Positions 1 to 8,900 of a stretch of 64,000 bases of DNA are shown one piece after another. How positions within the stretch are numbered: the stretch's first letter is position 1; each line of letters starts with the position of its first letter. The position numbers were made by a program, and so were the translations under genes. This DNA comes from Muriiphilus sp048268845. GTDB lineage: Bacteria > Pseudomonadota > Alphaproteobacteria > Rhodobacterales > Rhodobacteraceae. The notes under the pieces are model-generated. The model was not told the origin of the DNA. It was given only the letters and a program-made list of their open reading frames with translations, and searched no databases. Location of the stretch: the NCBI GenBank assembly GCA_048268845.1, contig JBLWUQ010000001.1, forward strand, positions 62,001-126,000, read 5' to 3'.

Positions 1-1048
1 CGGGTCGCCAATCCGCCGCATGATGGGGATCGACTTTGCCGGCAGGGCTTTCGAGGACAATTTCCTGATCGTCGATGTTGTCATGCGGGCAGATTTTCCG
101 AGCGAACGCTGGTTCTGGTTCGACCCGCCGTTCCACCGTGGCCAGTCGGTGCTGTTGCACAAGCAGCCCGACGACCTCTGGCGGATCGAGTTCCAGATCG
201 GCCGCGACATCGACCGCGAGGCCGAGCTTGCGCCCGAGGCCATCGACCGACGCCTGCGCGCGATGCTGGGCAAGGAGGTGAGCTATGAGCTTGAATGGGC
301 CTCGATCTACAACTTCGAATGCCGCCGGATGCAGAAGTTTCACCAGAACCGGGTGATCTTCGCCGGCGACTCGGCGCATCAGGTCGCGCCGTTCGGGGCA
401 CGCGGCGCGAACGCGGGATTGCAGGACGTTGACAATCTGGGCTGGAAGCTCGCGCTGGTGCTGAACGGCAGCGCGCCCGCGACGCTGCTCGAGAGTTACG
501 ATTTCGAGCGGATTCTTGGGGCGGACGAGAACATCCGGCACTCGTCGCGCTCGACCGAGTTCATCACCCCGAAATCCGAGATGTCGCTGATGTTTCGCGA
601 TGCCGTGCTCGACCTTGCCGAGGCGCATGAGTTCACCCGTCCGTTGGTGAACTCGGGCCGGCTGTCGCTGCCGGCGGTCTATGACGGCTCGCCGATCAAT
701 ACGCCCGACGCGCTCGCGGACGGGCCTGAACGCAGTCGCCCCGGCGCTCCCTGCCCCGATGCGCCGGTCGGCGATGGCTTCCTGCTGTCCCGGCTTGGCG
801 GCGGCTTCACGCTTCTGACCATCGACACCGACGCGCCGGCGACAGTGGAGGAGGACGGCATCACCGCCACGCGACTGGCGCTGTCGGCTGGTGACGATCC
901 GACCGGCGCGCTCACGGCGCGCTATCTCGGCGCGGCGCCCACGGCGGTCTACCTGATCCGCCCCGACCAACACGTCGCGGCGCGGTTCGCGGATTATGAC
1001 GAGGACCAGATCCGCTTTGCCATCCGCCGCGCTACCGGAAAGGAATGA
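1..1048 (+). CDS. FAD-dependent aromatic monooxygenase, C-terminal part (5' end outside window)
   Basis: The reading frame is open from the first bases, so the gene starts upstream and only about 349 C-terminal residues are present. It resembles the PHBH/MhpA class of flavin monooxygenases that hydroxylate aromatic acids using NAD(P)H and O2. The second FAD-binding motif of that class is visible as GDSAHQVAPFGARGANAG, followed by a conserved LGWKLA helix, and the C-terminus has the thioredoxin-like fold region typical of MhpA. The N-terminal GxGxxG motif is off the edge. A DUF2783 gene follows after 4 bases, a pairing common for this family. The exact substrate cannot be read from the sequence; 3-(3-hydroxyphenyl)propionate hydroxylase is the usual automatic name. 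Confidence 0.85.
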   Translation, partial: GSPIRRMMGIDFAGRAFEDNFLIVDVVMRADFPSERWFWFDPPFHRGQSVLLHKQPDDLWRIEFQIGRDIDREAELAPEAIDRRLRAMLGKEVSYELEWASIYNFECRRMQKFHQNRVIFAGDSAHQVAPFGARGANAGLQDVDNLGWKLALVLNGSAPATLLESYDFERILGADENIRHSSRSTEFITPKSEMSLMFRDAVLDLAEAHEFTRPLVNSGRLSLPAVYDGSPINTPDALADGPERSRPGAPCPDAPVGDGFLLSRLGGGFTLLTIDTDAPATVEEDGITATRLALSAGDDPTGALTARYLGAAPTAVYLIRPDQHVAARFADYDEDQIRFAIRRATGKE

Positions 1049-1052
1049 GGAC

Positions 1053-1250
1053 ATGGCCAGACTGACCCTGACCCCGAATATCGACGGTGCCGACGATTTC
1101 TATGCCGAGTTGCTGGCGGTGCATGACGGCCTGCCGAAACCGGCCAGCGACGCGCTGAACGCCCGGCTGATCCTGACGCTGGCCAACCACATCGGCGACC
1201 GCAAGGTGCTGACCGAGGCGCTGCGACTGGCGGCGGGTGCATCTGAGTAA
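1053..1250 (+). CDS. DUF2783 family small protein
   Basis: A 65-residue soluble protein starting MARLTLTPNIDGADDFYAEL, with the conserved LNARLILTLANHIGD core that I associate with DUF2783. It begins 4 bases after the monooxygenase stop and has a GGAAAGGAATGAGG ribosome-binding region, so the two are almost certainly co-transcribed and translationally coupled. The family has no established biochemical role; its constant position behind FAD monooxygenases suggests an accessory or regulatory subunit, which is inference. A longer in-frame start at 996 would overlap the upstream gene by more than 50 bases and lacks a ribosome-binding site, so the start at 1053 is preferred. Confidence 0.85.
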   Translation: MARLTLTPNIDGADDFYAELLAVHDGLPKPASDALNARLILTLANHIGDRKVLTEALRLAAGASE

Positions 1251-1261
1251 GCCGGGCTTCG

Positions 1262-1675
1262 CTAGAACGCCTTTCCCGGCAGCGCGATGGCCTGTCGCAG
1301 CCAATCGGCGATCTGCGCTTCGTCCAGGTCATCATCCTCATGGATGCTGAAATAGCGCGTGCCTTCCACCTTCGACGTGCCCGGCGGAACCGGCGTCAAT
1401 GACGTACCGCGCATGAAGGTCAGTTGGACGTATTTCTTGTAGCAATACATCGCGAAGAACCAGCCATCCTCCTTGCCATAGAGCGGCGTGTTCCACTTGA
1501 CCGCCTTCTTGACGCCGGGAAAGACCCGCACGACGATCTCGTCCAGCCGCCGGCCAATTTCGCTTTTCCAGCCCGGCATCGCGGCGATGTAAGCCTGAAC
1601 GGGCGCATCGCCCTCGCCCTTCGGGATCTGCGGATTGCCGCTGGACAGCAGCCTGGGCTGGGTCTTGTCGCTCAA
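1262..1675 (-). CDS. DUF1801 (YdhG-like) domain protein
   Basis: A 137-residue cytosolic protein of the DUF1801/YdhG fold, a small alpha/beta domain found singly or in tandem in many bacteria. The characteristic stretch VKKAVKWNTPLYGKEDGWFF and the later YVQLTFMRG beta strand are both present, and the length is normal for a single-domain member. The function is not known; proposals in the family range from metal handling (frataxin-like fold) to stress response. It converges on the DUF2783 gene with an 11-base gap and is transcribed alone. Nothing in the neighbourhood indicates a pathway. Confidence 0.8.
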   Translation of the reverse strand: MSDKTQPRLLSSGNPQIPKGEGDAPVQAYIAAMPGWKSEIGRRLDEIVVRVFPGVKKAVKWNTPLYGKEDGWFFAMYCYKKYVQLTFMRGTSLTPVPPGTSKVEGTRYFSIHEDDDLDEAQIADWLRQAIALPGKAF

Positions 1676-1778
1676 GGGCAGATCATAGCGCAGAACTTCG
1701 TCGCGTTGGAACGGCGTTTCACCTTGCCGCGCTGGCGCAGCCTTCTACGCTGGCACTCTCAGCACAGCGGGGTTCGCC

Positions 1779-2219
1779 ATGAAACTTAGCGGAAGATGCC
1801 TTTGCGGGCGGATCGGCTATGAGATCGACGGCTGGGTCAGCCAGATACAGGCCTGCCACGCCGAACGCTGCCGCCGCGCGACCGGAGGGTTATTCGCACC
1901 GGAAATCGCCGCCTCGGCAGAGGGGTTCAGGTGGGTCGGGGACGAAAGCGCCATTGCGAGCTACACCGCCCCGATCCTGCATGAGCCGCCCGCCTATCGC
2001 CGGAACTTCTGCGCGACCTGCGGTGCACCCTTGCCGGTGTTGCTTGAGGATGCCGGGATGATGATCCTGCACGCGGGCAGCCTTGACGACAGCGCCGGGC
2101 TGCACGTCTTTCGCCATGCCTTCGTCGCGCAGAAATCGGCCTGCTGCGCCATCGAAGACGACGCGCCGCAATTCCCGGGCCAGCCACCCAGGCCGGAGGC
2201 GAAGGACATCATGTCCTAG
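1779..2219 (+). CDS. GFA-family zinc-binding protein
   Basis: A 146-residue protein of the glutathione-dependent formaldehyde-activating (GFA) / CENP-V fold. The zinc-binding cysteines typical of the family are visible: CLCG near residues 7-10, CHAERC near 26-31 and CATCGAPL near residue 90. Only one family member is known to bind S-hydroxymethylglutathione spontaneously, so an enzymatic role in formaldehyde detoxification should not be assumed. The C-terminal segment is short and variable. Its stop overlaps the last bases of thiQ on the other strand by 4 bp. The start at 1779 (MKLSGRCLCGRIGYE) matches the usual family N-terminus. Confidence 0.85.
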   Translation: MKLSGRCLCGRIGYEIDGWVSQIQACHAERCRRATGGLFAPEIAASAEGFRWVGDESAIASYTAPILHEPPAYRRNFCATCGAPLPVLLEDAGMMILHAGSLDDSAGLHVFRHAFVAQKSACCAIEDDAPQFPGQPPRPEAKDIMS

Positions 2220-2908
2220 CCCAGATAATCGCTGAGCGCCTTCGGCGGGTTGGCGAAGATCTCGGCGGTCGGCACCGGCGGATGCGCCACACCCTCGGCG
2301 ACCAGAATCACCAGATCGGCCAGCGTTTTCGCGTCGTCGGGCTCGTGGCTGACCATCAGCAGCGTCGCGCCGGTCTCGTCGGCCAGATCGCGCACAAGGT
2401 CCAGCATCTCGGAGCGAAGCGCCGGGCCGAGTGCGTCGAATGGCTCGTCCAGCAACATCAACGGCCGCTCCCGCAGCAGCGCGCGCGCCAGCGCCACCCG
2501 CGCCGCCTGCCCGCCGGAAAGCCTGCCGGGCTTGCGCTCGCCAAACCCCGCTAGCCCGACACGGGCCAGCGCCTTGTCCACCGCTGCGTGCTGGCCGGCG
2601 TCGAGTTTGAGGTCGGGCCGCAGCCCCAGCCCGACATTTTGCGCGGCGGTCATGTGCGGAAACAGGTTGTTGTCCTGAAAGATCATCGACACCGGGCGCG
2701 ACGCGGGGGCGGCATCGGTCAGGTCAACGCCGTTCCACATCACCCGCCCCGACGCCACCGGCAGGAACCCGGCAATCGCGGCAAGCAATGTCGATTTTCC
2801 CGCGCCGGATGGGCCGATCACCGCGACCCTGGTCCCGGTCGGCACCGTCAGGTCCGCGGTCAGCGTCCAGTCTTCAAGCGCCACGAACATCTTTTCAAGC
2901 GTCAGCAT
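2216..2908 (-). CDS. thiQ: Thiamine ABC transporter, ATP-binding protein
   Basis: A 230-residue ABC ATPase that energises uptake of thiamine/TPP through ThiBP. Walker A is GPSGAGKST (about residues 31-39), the signature LSGGQAARVALARAL, and Walker B LMLLDEPFDALGP follow in the expected order. Length is normal for ThiQ. The start MLTLEKMFVALEDWTL at 2908 lies 14 bases inside the 3' end of thiP, so it is translationally coupled; a further in-frame start upstream would run deep into thiP. It is the last gene of the thiBPQ operon controlled by the TPP riboswitch at 5467-5550. Confidence 0.93.
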   Translation of the reverse strand: MLTLEKMFVALEDWTLTADLTVPTGTRVAVIGPSGAGKSTLLAAIAGFLPVASGRVMWNGVDLTDAAPASRPVSMIFQDNNLFPHMTAAQNVGLGLRPDLKLDAGQHAAVDKALARVGLAGFGERKPGRLSGGQAARVALARALLRERPLMLLDEPFDALGPALRSEMLDLVRDLADETGATLLMVSHEPDDAKTLADLVILVAEGVAHPPVPTAEIFANPPKALSDYLG

Positions 2909-4457
2909 CCAGCCGCCCCCCACGGTCGAAAACCCAGAACAACGCCAGCGACAATGCCAGCAACAACAGCGCCGCACCGGCGGCGGCGTCCATCCGGTAG
3001 GCCGCCATCAGGCGATAGATCTGCAACGGCAGCGTGCCGCCATCGGGGCTGGCAAAGATCGCGATGACGCCAAGATCGCCCATCGAAAGCGCCGCCGCCA
3101 GCCCGGCGGAAAACCCCAGGGGACGGCGCAGGCGCGGCAGCCACAGGCGGCGCAGACGCGTGACGCCGCGCAACCCCAACTCGTCCGCGAGCCGTCCGAA
3201 ATCGGCCTCGACGGCGGTCAAGGCCGGAACCAGCGCGCGCAGGGCGAAAGGCAGCGACATCGTGGCGTTGACCAGCATCGTGACCGCAAGCGCCACCCGC
3301 TCGGGCCGGATCAGCGGAAACAGGATCACGAACAGCCCGGTGCCGATCACCAAGGGCGAGGCGGCAATCGTCAGCGTGCCGATCGCTTCGGCCAGTTTTG
3401 AGCCTCGCCGCACCACCAAAGCCGAAATCGCCAGCGCCAGCACGATGGTCAGCGCCGCCGACCCCAGCGCGACGCCGGTCGAACGCAGCGCCGCCCAGCC
3501 GACCGAGGCGGGCAGATGCGGCAGGGCTGCGGCGCCGTTGATGGCGATCATCGCCAGCGGCACGACCAGAAACAGCGCCGCCAGCGTGATCAGCAGGGTA
3601 TCCTGCGCCCGATACCAGAACGTCGCCGCATCCCAGCGGGTCACGGGCCGATCAAAGCCCGAGCCGATGCCAGTCGGCAACGCCACCTTCAGCGCCACCA
3701 GCGCCGCCGCCGCGCCCAGCGCGAATTGCACCAGCGCCAGCAGCGCCGCCTTGCCAAGGTCGAAATCGAAGCGGAACGCCTGATAGATCGCCAGTTCCAC
3801 GGTCGTGGCGCGCGGACCACCACCCAGCGTCAGCGCCACCGCGAAACTCGTCAGGCACAAGAGGAAAATCACCAGAAACGCGCCGGGCAATACCTGCCGC
3901 AGCATCGGGCGCTCAAGGACCCGCGCAACGTCGCCGGGGCCGAATCCCAGAGAGGCCGCCAGCCGGAAACGTTCGGCGGGAATGTCGAGCCAGCCTTGCA
4001 GAATCAGCCGCGTCGCCAGCGGCAGGTTGAAGAACACATGCGCCAGCACGACGCCGTGAAAGCCGTAGATCGAGATCGGCTCGAACCCCATCAGCCCCAG
4101 CGCCTGCGACAGCACTCCGTTTCGCCCGAACACCGCGATCAGGCCAAGCACGGCGACGATCACCGGCAGGATGAACGGCGCACCCAGCAGCGTGATCAGC
4201 ACCTGCCGCCCGAAAAAACGCCGCCGCGCCAGCGCCCGGCCGACCGGCACGGCAATCGCCACGCTGATCGCGGCGGACAGGATCGCCTGAACCAGCGTGA
4301 AGCGGATCGCGGCCCAGTCGGCAGGACCAAGCCCCGCGCCCCCTTCGGCACGCAGCGCAACGGCGACGAGCGTGCCGAAGGTCAGCGCAACGACAAGGGC
4401 CAGCGCAAGCGCGCCGGCCCAGGTCGCGCCACTTATCTGGCGGACGCGGCGAGCCAT
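2895..4457 (-). CDS. thiP: Thiamine ABC transporter, permease
   Basis: A 520-residue inner-membrane permease with two fused halves, each with about six hydrophobic segments and a binding-protein-dependent transport (EAA-like) loop, the organisation of ThiP and of iron(III) FbpB permeases. It forms the membrane channel for thiamine delivered by ThiB. It starts 25 bases inside thiB and ends 14 bases inside thiQ, giving a tight three-gene unit. The riboswitch upstream and the partner genes make thiamine (or thiamine phosphates) a better substrate call than iron. Start at 4457 (MARRVRQISG) is an ATG with a GAGG about ten bases upstream. Confidence 0.93.
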   Translation of the reverse strand: MARRVRQISGATWAGALALALVVALTFGTLVAVALRAEGGAGLGPADWAAIRFTLVQAILSAAISVAIAVPVGRALARRRFFGRQVLITLLGAPFILPVIVAVLGLIAVFGRNGVLSQALGLMGFEPISIYGFHGVVLAHVFFNLPLATRLILQGWLDIPAERFRLAASLGFGPGDVARVLERPMLRQVLPGAFLVIFLLCLTSFAVALTLGGGPRATTVELAIYQAFRFDFDLGKAALLALVQFALGAAAALVALKVALPTGIGSGFDRPVTRWDAATFWYRAQDTLLITLAALFLVVPLAMIAINGAAALPHLPASVGWAALRSTGVALGSAALTIVLALAISALVVRRGSKLAEAIGTLTIAASPLVIGTGLFVILFPLIRPERVALAVTMLVNATMSLPFALRALVPALTAVEADFGRLADELGLRGVTRLRRLWLPRLRRPLGFSAGLAAALSMGDLGVIAIFASPDGGTLPLQIYRLMAAYRMDAAAGAALLLLALSLALFWVFDRGGRLDADA

Positions 4458-5422
4458 TCGGCCAATGCCTCATCACGTTTGGCGCGCGCCTCGTCGCCGA
4501 GGTAGATCAGCGCCTTTGCCGGGTCGAGCATCTCGCCGAACCCTTCGGGCAAACCGCCCTCGGGCATCACTGCCGGATACATCCAGTTGGTCGTGGCGAT
4601 GGTCGACTGGATCTCATCCGTCAGAAGGAACGCAAGGAACCTGTCGGCCAGTTCGGGCTGCTTGCTGCTGGCCAGCTTTGCCGCCACTTCGATCTGCATG
4701 TAGTGGCCTTCGTCGAAAATCGCCGCTGCCTTGCTGTCGTCGCCTTCCGCGATGATGTGATAGGCGGGCGAGGTGGTGTAGGACAGCACCATGTCGGCCT
4801 CGCCCTCAAGGAACATGCCATAGGCTTCCGACCAACCCTTGGTGACGGTGACAACGCGCCGGTTCAGCGCCGTCCACGCCGCCTGCGCATCGTCGCCATA
4901 GACCGCCTTGACCCACAACAGAAGCCCCAGCCCCGGCGTCGAGGAACGCGGGTCCTGGATCAGGATCGTGAGGTCGGAGGCGGCCAGTTCGTCGAACGAG
5001 GCGGGCGGTGTCGCGACCTTGGTCTTGTCGTAGACGAAGGCGAAATAGCCCCAGTCGTAGGGCAGGAAGGTGTCGTCGTCCCAGCCGATCGGCAGGTCGA
5101 GCGCGGATCGGTCCACCCCGGTCGGTGCGAATATCCCGGTCTCGCGCGCCGCTGCCGTCAGGTTGCCGTCGAGGCCAAGGGCGATATCGGCCTCGGTGCG
5201 CGGGCCTTCGAGGCGCAGGCGCGACAGGATCTCGGCGCCGTCGCCGACCGAGACGAAGCGCAGATCGCAGCCGCATTCGGCCTCGAACGCTGCCTCCACG
5301 ACCGGGCCGGGGCCCCATTCGGAAACGAAGCTGTCATAGGTGTAGATGGTAAGAACAGGGGTCTGGGCAACCGCCATTGTGGCGATGGCTGCAAATCCCG
5401 CTGCGATGGTGAGTGTCTTCAT
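4433..5422 (-). CDS. thiB: Thiamine ABC transporter, periplasmic binding protein
   Basis: A 329-residue periplasmic solute-binding protein. A Sec signal peptide (MKTLTIAAGFAAIATMAVAQ) with likely cleavage after AVA is followed by LTIYTYDSFVSEWGPG, the characteristic start of mature ThiB/TbpA, and by an extracytoplasmic binding-protein fold. It captures thiamine and phosphorylated thiamine and hands them to ThiPQ. The start at 5422 has a GGAGG five bases upstream; an ATG at 5434 overlaps that ribosome site and is less likely. It is the first gene after the TPP riboswitch, so high intracellular TPP should shut off the operon. Confidence 0.93.
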   Translation of the reverse strand: MKTLTIAAGFAAIATMAVAQTPVLTIYTYDSFVSEWGPGPVVEAAFEAECGCDLRFVSVGDGAEILSRLRLEGPRTEADIALGLDGNLTAAARETGIFAPTGVDRSALDLPIGWDDDTFLPYDWGYFAFVYDKTKVATPPASFDELAASDLTILIQDPRSSTPGLGLLLWVKAVYGDDAQAAWTALNRRVVTVTKGWSEAYGMFLEGEADMVLSYTTSPAYHIIAEGDDSKAAAIFDEGHYMQIEVAAKLASSKQPELADRFLAFLLTDEIQSTIATTNWMYPAVMPEGGLPEGFGEMLDPAKALIYLGDEARAKRDEALAEWLAASAR

Positions 5423-5466
5423 GTCATCCTCCATACGGGCGGGCGGCGTTCCGGTAGGATGATCCT

Positions 5467-5550
5467 GACCTTCCCTCCGCCGGTCCTAACCGGTTCAGGT
5501 TCAACGGGTTTGCTGGTGCATCTCAGCCGCGCGTGCGGCACCCCGAGGTG
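5467..5550 (-). promoter_or_regulatory. TPP riboswitch (THI element) of thiBPQ
   Basis: Read on the minus strand, the region begins CTCGGGGTGCC, contains the invariant CTGAGATG, then CCCGTTGAACCTGAACCGG, GTTAGGACCGGCG and closes with GAGGGAAGG. These are the conserved thi-box blocks in the right order and spacing for a thiamine pyrophosphate aptamer. It ends about 45 bases before the thiB start codon and close to its ribosome-binding site, which suits translational control as is common in alphaproteobacteria. Boundaries are accurate to a few bases. No clear intrinsic terminator is seen between aptamer and start. Confidence 0.95.
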
Positions 5551-5624
5551 GTTGCGAGCCTAGCCCCGAAGGCTTGCTCCTGCAAGGTGAAAGCCATAAA
5601 CGGATTTGCGAAGGGAACCCGGCC

Positions 5625-6725
5625 ATGATGAACTCTTTCGGACACATCTTCCGCGTCACCACATGGGGCGAAAGCCACGGGCCCGCGCTGGGCGCGACGG
5701 TCGACGGTGTGCCGCCGGGCGTGGCATTGGCGCCCGAGATGCTCCAGCACTGGCTAGACCGGCGCAAACCGGGACAGTCGAAATACACCACCCAGCGGCG
5801 CGAGGCGGACGAGGTGCGCATCCTGTCGGGAGTTTACGAGGGTCAGACCACCGGCACACCGATCCAGTTGATGATCGAGAACACCGATCAGCGCTCGAAG
5901 GATTATGGCGACATCGCCGAGAAATTCCGGCCCGGCCATGCCGACATCAGCTATTGGCTGAAATACGGCATTCGTGATCCGCGAGGCGGCGGGCGCTCAT
6001 CGGCACGCGAAACCGCCGCGCGGGTGGCCGCGGGCGGCGTGGCGCGCGAGGTGCTCAAGGCGCTGGCGCCGGGCGTCGAGATCAGGGGCTACATGACGCG
6101 GATGGGCGTGCACGAGATCGACCGCGCGCGCATCGACTGGGACGAGATCGAGCGCAATCCGTTCTGGACGCCTGACGCCATGGCCGCCGAGACCTGGGCC
6201 ACCTATCTCGACGGGCTGCGCAAATCGGGCAGTTCGGTGGGGGCGGTGGTCGAGGTGGTGGTGCGCGGCGCACCCGCCGGGCTGGGTGCGCCGATCTATG
6301 CCAAGCTCGACACCGACCTTGCCGCCGCGATGATGTCGATCAACGCCGTCAAGGGCGTCGAGATCGGCGAAGGCATGAACGCCGCGATGCTGACCGGCGA
6401 GGACAACGCCGACGAGATCGCGATGGGGCCGGATGGGCCGGAGTTCAACTCGAACCACGCAGGCGGCATCCTTGGCGGCATCTCCACCGGGCAGGACATC
6501 GTGGTGCGTTTCGCGGTCAAGCCGACCAGCTCGATCCTGACGCCGCGCAAGACCATCACCAAGGCGGGCGAACCTGCCGAGATCGTCACCAAGGGCCGTC
6601 ACGACCCCTGCGTCGGCATCCGCGCCGTGCCTGTGGGCGAGGCGATGGCGGCCTGCGTCATCCTTGACCACCTGCTGCTTCATCGCGCCCAGGTCGGCGA
6701 CGGCCCGCGCGGGCGGATCGGCTGA
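5625..6725 (+). CDS. aroC: Chorismate synthase
   Basis: A 366-residue enzyme that converts 5-enolpyruvylshikimate-3-phosphate to chorismate using reduced FMN, the last step of the shikimate pathway. All three family signatures are seen: GESHGPALGATVDGVPPG near the N-terminus, the GRSSARETAARVAAG block near residue 130, and RHDPCVGIRAVPVGEAM near residue 335. Length is standard. Two consecutive ATG codons (5625 and 5628) can serve as the start, both giving the family N-terminus NSFGHIFRVTTWGES. The gene is divergent from thiBPQ; its promoter must lie between the riboswitch and 5620. Confidence 0.97.
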   Translation: MMNSFGHIFRVTTWGESHGPALGATVDGVPPGVALAPEMLQHWLDRRKPGQSKYTTQRREADEVRILSGVYEGQTTGTPIQLMIENTDQRSKDYGDIAEKFRPGHADISYWLKYGIRDPRGGGRSSARETAARVAAGGVAREVLKALAPGVEIRGYMTRMGVHEIDRARIDWDEIERNPFWTPDAMAAETWATYLDGLRKSGSSVGAVVEVVVRGAPAGLGAPIYAKLDTDLAAAMMSINAVKGVEIGEGMNAAMLTGEDNADEIAMGPDGPEFNSNHAGGILGGISTGQDIVVRFAVKPTSSILTPRKTITKAGEPAEIVTKGRHDPCVGIRAVPVGEAMAACVILDHLLLHRAQVGDGPRGRIG

Positions 6726-6728
6726 GGC

Positions 6729-7142
6729 TCAGGCGCTCGCCACCGCCAAGGCTGCATCCATCAGCGCCTTGATCTCGTCACGGCCGGTTCCGGCGACGAT
6801 GCGACCGATTTCGCGCCGGTCCGGGCCGATGGCGATCAGGGTCGAGCGGCGCACCACGTTCAGCGACGACACCACCTCGGTGCGCGCCCAGATATCCCAG
6901 TCGATATTGATGAAGGTGATCTTGGCTTCGTAGTCCGGGTTCTCGGCCTTGAGCGCGTCCAGCACGCGTTCCTGCGCGGCGCAGGTGGTGCACCAGCTTG
7001 CCTTGTAGTCGAGGAACACCGTCTCGCCCGCGTCGATCCGTTCGTTGATCAGGCCGGGCTTGTAGTCGAGCGGCGCGGCGTGGACGAGCCTCGGCAAAAG
7101 CGGCGCGGCGGCAAGGGTGGCAAGGAATGTGCGGCGTTTCAT
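6729..7142 (-). CDS. Secreted thioredoxin-family protein (CcdA partner)
   Basis: A 137-residue exported thioredoxin-fold protein. The N-terminus MKRRTFLATLAAAPLLPRLV carries twin arginines before a hydrophobic stretch, which looks like a Tat-type or short Sec signal. The redox motif is WCTTC (about residues 50-54), unlike the CGPC of cytosolic thioredoxin and closer to the DsbD-gamma domain type. It is 13 bases downstream of a CcdA gene, so together they form a split DsbD-like system: CcdA brings electrons across the membrane and this protein delivers them to periplasmic disulfides. Its targets are not indicated by the context. Confidence 0.87.
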   Translation of the reverse strand: MKRRTFLATLAAAPLLPRLVHAAPLDYKPGLINERIDAGETVFLDYKASWCTTCAAQERVLDALKAENPDYEAKITFINIDWDIWARTEVVSSLNVVRRSTLIAIGPDRREIGRIVAGTGRDEIKALMDAALAVASA

Positions 7143-7155
7143 GTAAACCTCCGGG

Positions 7156-7851
7156 TCAGATGGAAACGGACAGGTCGATCAGCCAGGCGGGCAGGTTCTG
7201 CACCGCCCAGGCTTCGGCGACGTGGTGAAGTCGGAACAGGATTGCGAGCCCGACGAGGATGAAGGCGGCGCCCAGCACCGGGCGGGCGACGCCAGCCATG
7301 CGCCTCAGCGCTGTCGCGCGCAGGCCATAGCCGATGGCCAGGATCAGGGTCGAGACGCCCAGCGCGAAGGCCACCATGATCGCCCCGGCGCGCAGCAGGC
7401 TTTCGCCCTGCGAGGCCAGCGAGATCGCGCCGCCCAGCGTCGGCCCGATGCAGGGGCTCCAGACCGCGCCCAGCAGCAGCCCGCCAACGAATTGCCCCGA
7501 CAACCCGGAGCGGTCGACGCGGTCAAGCCCGGCATCGGCACGGACGGCAAAGCCCGCAGTGGCGGTGGCGAAAGCGGCGTTGAAGCGTGGCACCAGCAGC
7601 ACGACGCCAAAGCCCAGCATCAGCACCGCACCGGCCCGCGACACCACGTCCTCGGTCAGCCCGATGGCATGGCCAAAGGTGGTGACCAACATTCCCAACA
7701 CCACGAACGACAGGCTCATCCCCGCCGCCAGCGCCACCGGGCCAAGGCGCGAGGCCTGAAGTGCGGTCGCCAGCACGATGGGCAGCACAGGCAGCACGCA
7801 GGGGTTGATCAGCGTCAGCAGCCCGGCGGCATAGGCAAGGTTCAGTTCCAT
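7156..7851 (-). CDS. ccdA: CcdA-family thiol:disulfide interchange membrane protein
   Basis: A 231-residue integral membrane protein with about six hydrophobic segments, the CcdA/DsbD-beta fold. The two redox cysteines are in the expected proline-rich contexts, LINPCVLPVLP in the first helix and WSPCIGPTLGG in the fourth. It takes electrons from cytosolic thioredoxin and passes them to periplasmic partners, here most likely the thioredoxin-like protein encoded 13 bases downstream. The start MELNLAYAAG at 7851 gives a normal first helix; an upstream in-frame start at 7887 would add 12 hydrophilic residues without a family match. Confidence 0.9.
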   Translation of the reverse strand: MELNLAYAAGLLTLINPCVLPVLPIVLATALQASRLGPVALAAGMSLSFVVLGMLVTTFGHAIGLTEDVVSRAGAVLMLGFGVVLLVPRFNAAFATATAGFAVRADAGLDRVDRSGLSGQFVGGLLLGAVWSPCIGPTLGGAISLASQGESLLRAGAIMVAFALGVSTLILAIGYGLRATALRRMAGVARPVLGAAFILVGLAILFRLHHVAEAWAVQNLPAWLIDLSVSI

Positions 7852-7931
7852 GGCGGTCAAATGAACCGGCGGCGGACGCACAGTCACCCAACGAAGCCGT
7901 GAGCCCGGTCAACTCGGCGTCAGGGAATGTT

Positions 7932-8825
7932 TCAGGCGGCCGGGGCAAGCGGCTTGGCGGGCGCCTGCTTGGCGAGTTGCACGGCAAGGATGCCCAGCGT
8001 CACGATGGCAACGCCGATGACGTCGAAAACGCCCAGTGACTCGCCCAGGAGGACCGCCGCGATCGACACGCCGAAGAACGGGTTGAGGAAATGGAAGGTC
8101 GAGGCCCGCACCGCGCCGATCCGCGCCACCAGCGCGAACCAGACCCATGTTGCGGCAAGGCCGGGGACAAGCGTGGTATAGGCGAAGGCCAGAACCAGCT
8201 TCCAGCTCCAGATCACGTCGAAACTCTCGAACGCCAGCGCGAACGGGGCGAGCACCACCGCACCGACCAGCATCTGCAGGCCCACCACCATCAGAAGGTT
8301 GCCGCCGCCCGAGACGCTGCGCACCGTCAGCGTGGCGACGGCCAGCGCAAGCGCTGCGATGACGCAGAGCACAAGGCCGGTCAGATCGACCCCGCCCGAC
8401 AGCCGCGTGCCCATGATCAGCGCGACCCCGGCAAAGCCCAGCACCAGCCCGGCCAGCGCCAGCGGCGACAGCCGGTCGCGAAACACCACCCAGCCAAGCG
8501 CGGCCACGATCAGCGGCATCGTCGAGGCGATGATCGAGGCCAGCCCCGCCTCGATCCATTGCATCGCGACGAAGTTGAGCCCGAGGTAGAGCGCGTTCTG
8601 CGAGACGCCGAAGACCACGACCGAAATCCACTGCCCGCGCGTCAGGCTGATCTTCTGGCCAAGCCATGCGGCGATGACGATGCCCAACAGCCCGGACGCC
8701 ACGAACCGAAGCGCCAGCGAGGTGATCGGCGGCGCGACTTCCACAATGATCCGCGCCGAGGTGAAGGCGGACGACCACATCAGGGCAAAGCCCAGCCCCA
8801 TGACGATTGCGCGTATGTCCATCAT
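7932..8825 (-). CDS. EamA/DMT-family metabolite exporter
   Basis: A 297-residue membrane protein with ten predicted helices in two EamA repeats, the drug/metabolite transporter (RhaT/YdcZ-like) fold. The N-terminus MMDIRAIVMGLGFALMWSS and internal PLIVAALGWVVFRDRLSP and FFGVSIAAVLLGESL segments match the family. Members export amino acids, purines or other metabolites, but the substrate cannot be predicted from sequence. Two adjacent ATG codons (8825, 8822) are possible starts. It lies downstream of the HU gene but a terminator hairpin at 8843-8864 separates them. Confidence 0.87.
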   Translation of the reverse strand: MMDIRAIVMGLGFALMWSSAFTSARIIVEVAPPITSLALRFVASGLLGIVIAAWLGQKISLTRGQWISVVVFGVSQNALYLGLNFVAMQWIEAGLASIIASTMPLIVAALGWVVFRDRLSPLALAGLVLGFAGVALIMGTRLSGGVDLTGLVLCVIAALALAVATLTVRSVSGGGNLLMVVGLQMLVGAVVLAPFALAFESFDVIWSWKLVLAFAYTTLVPGLAATWVWFALVARIGAVRASTFHFLNPFFGVSIAAVLLGESLGVFDVIGVAIVTLGILAVQLAKQAPAKPLAPAA

Positions 8826-8838
8826 GTCTCCCGCAAAC

Positions 8839-8864
8839 GAAAAGGGCCGCCGTTGGGCGACCCT
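8839..8864 (-). terminator. Rho-independent terminator of the HU gene
   Basis: On the minus strand a 9-bp stem AGGGTCGCC/GGCGGCCCT (one mismatch, loop CAAC) is followed by TTTTCG. It sits 37 bases after the HU stop codon and just before the EamA start, so it should end the short HU transcript. Confidence 0.75.
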
Positions 8865-8900
8865 ATCCAAAACCCGATCCGGCACAAGGCCGGATGCGGC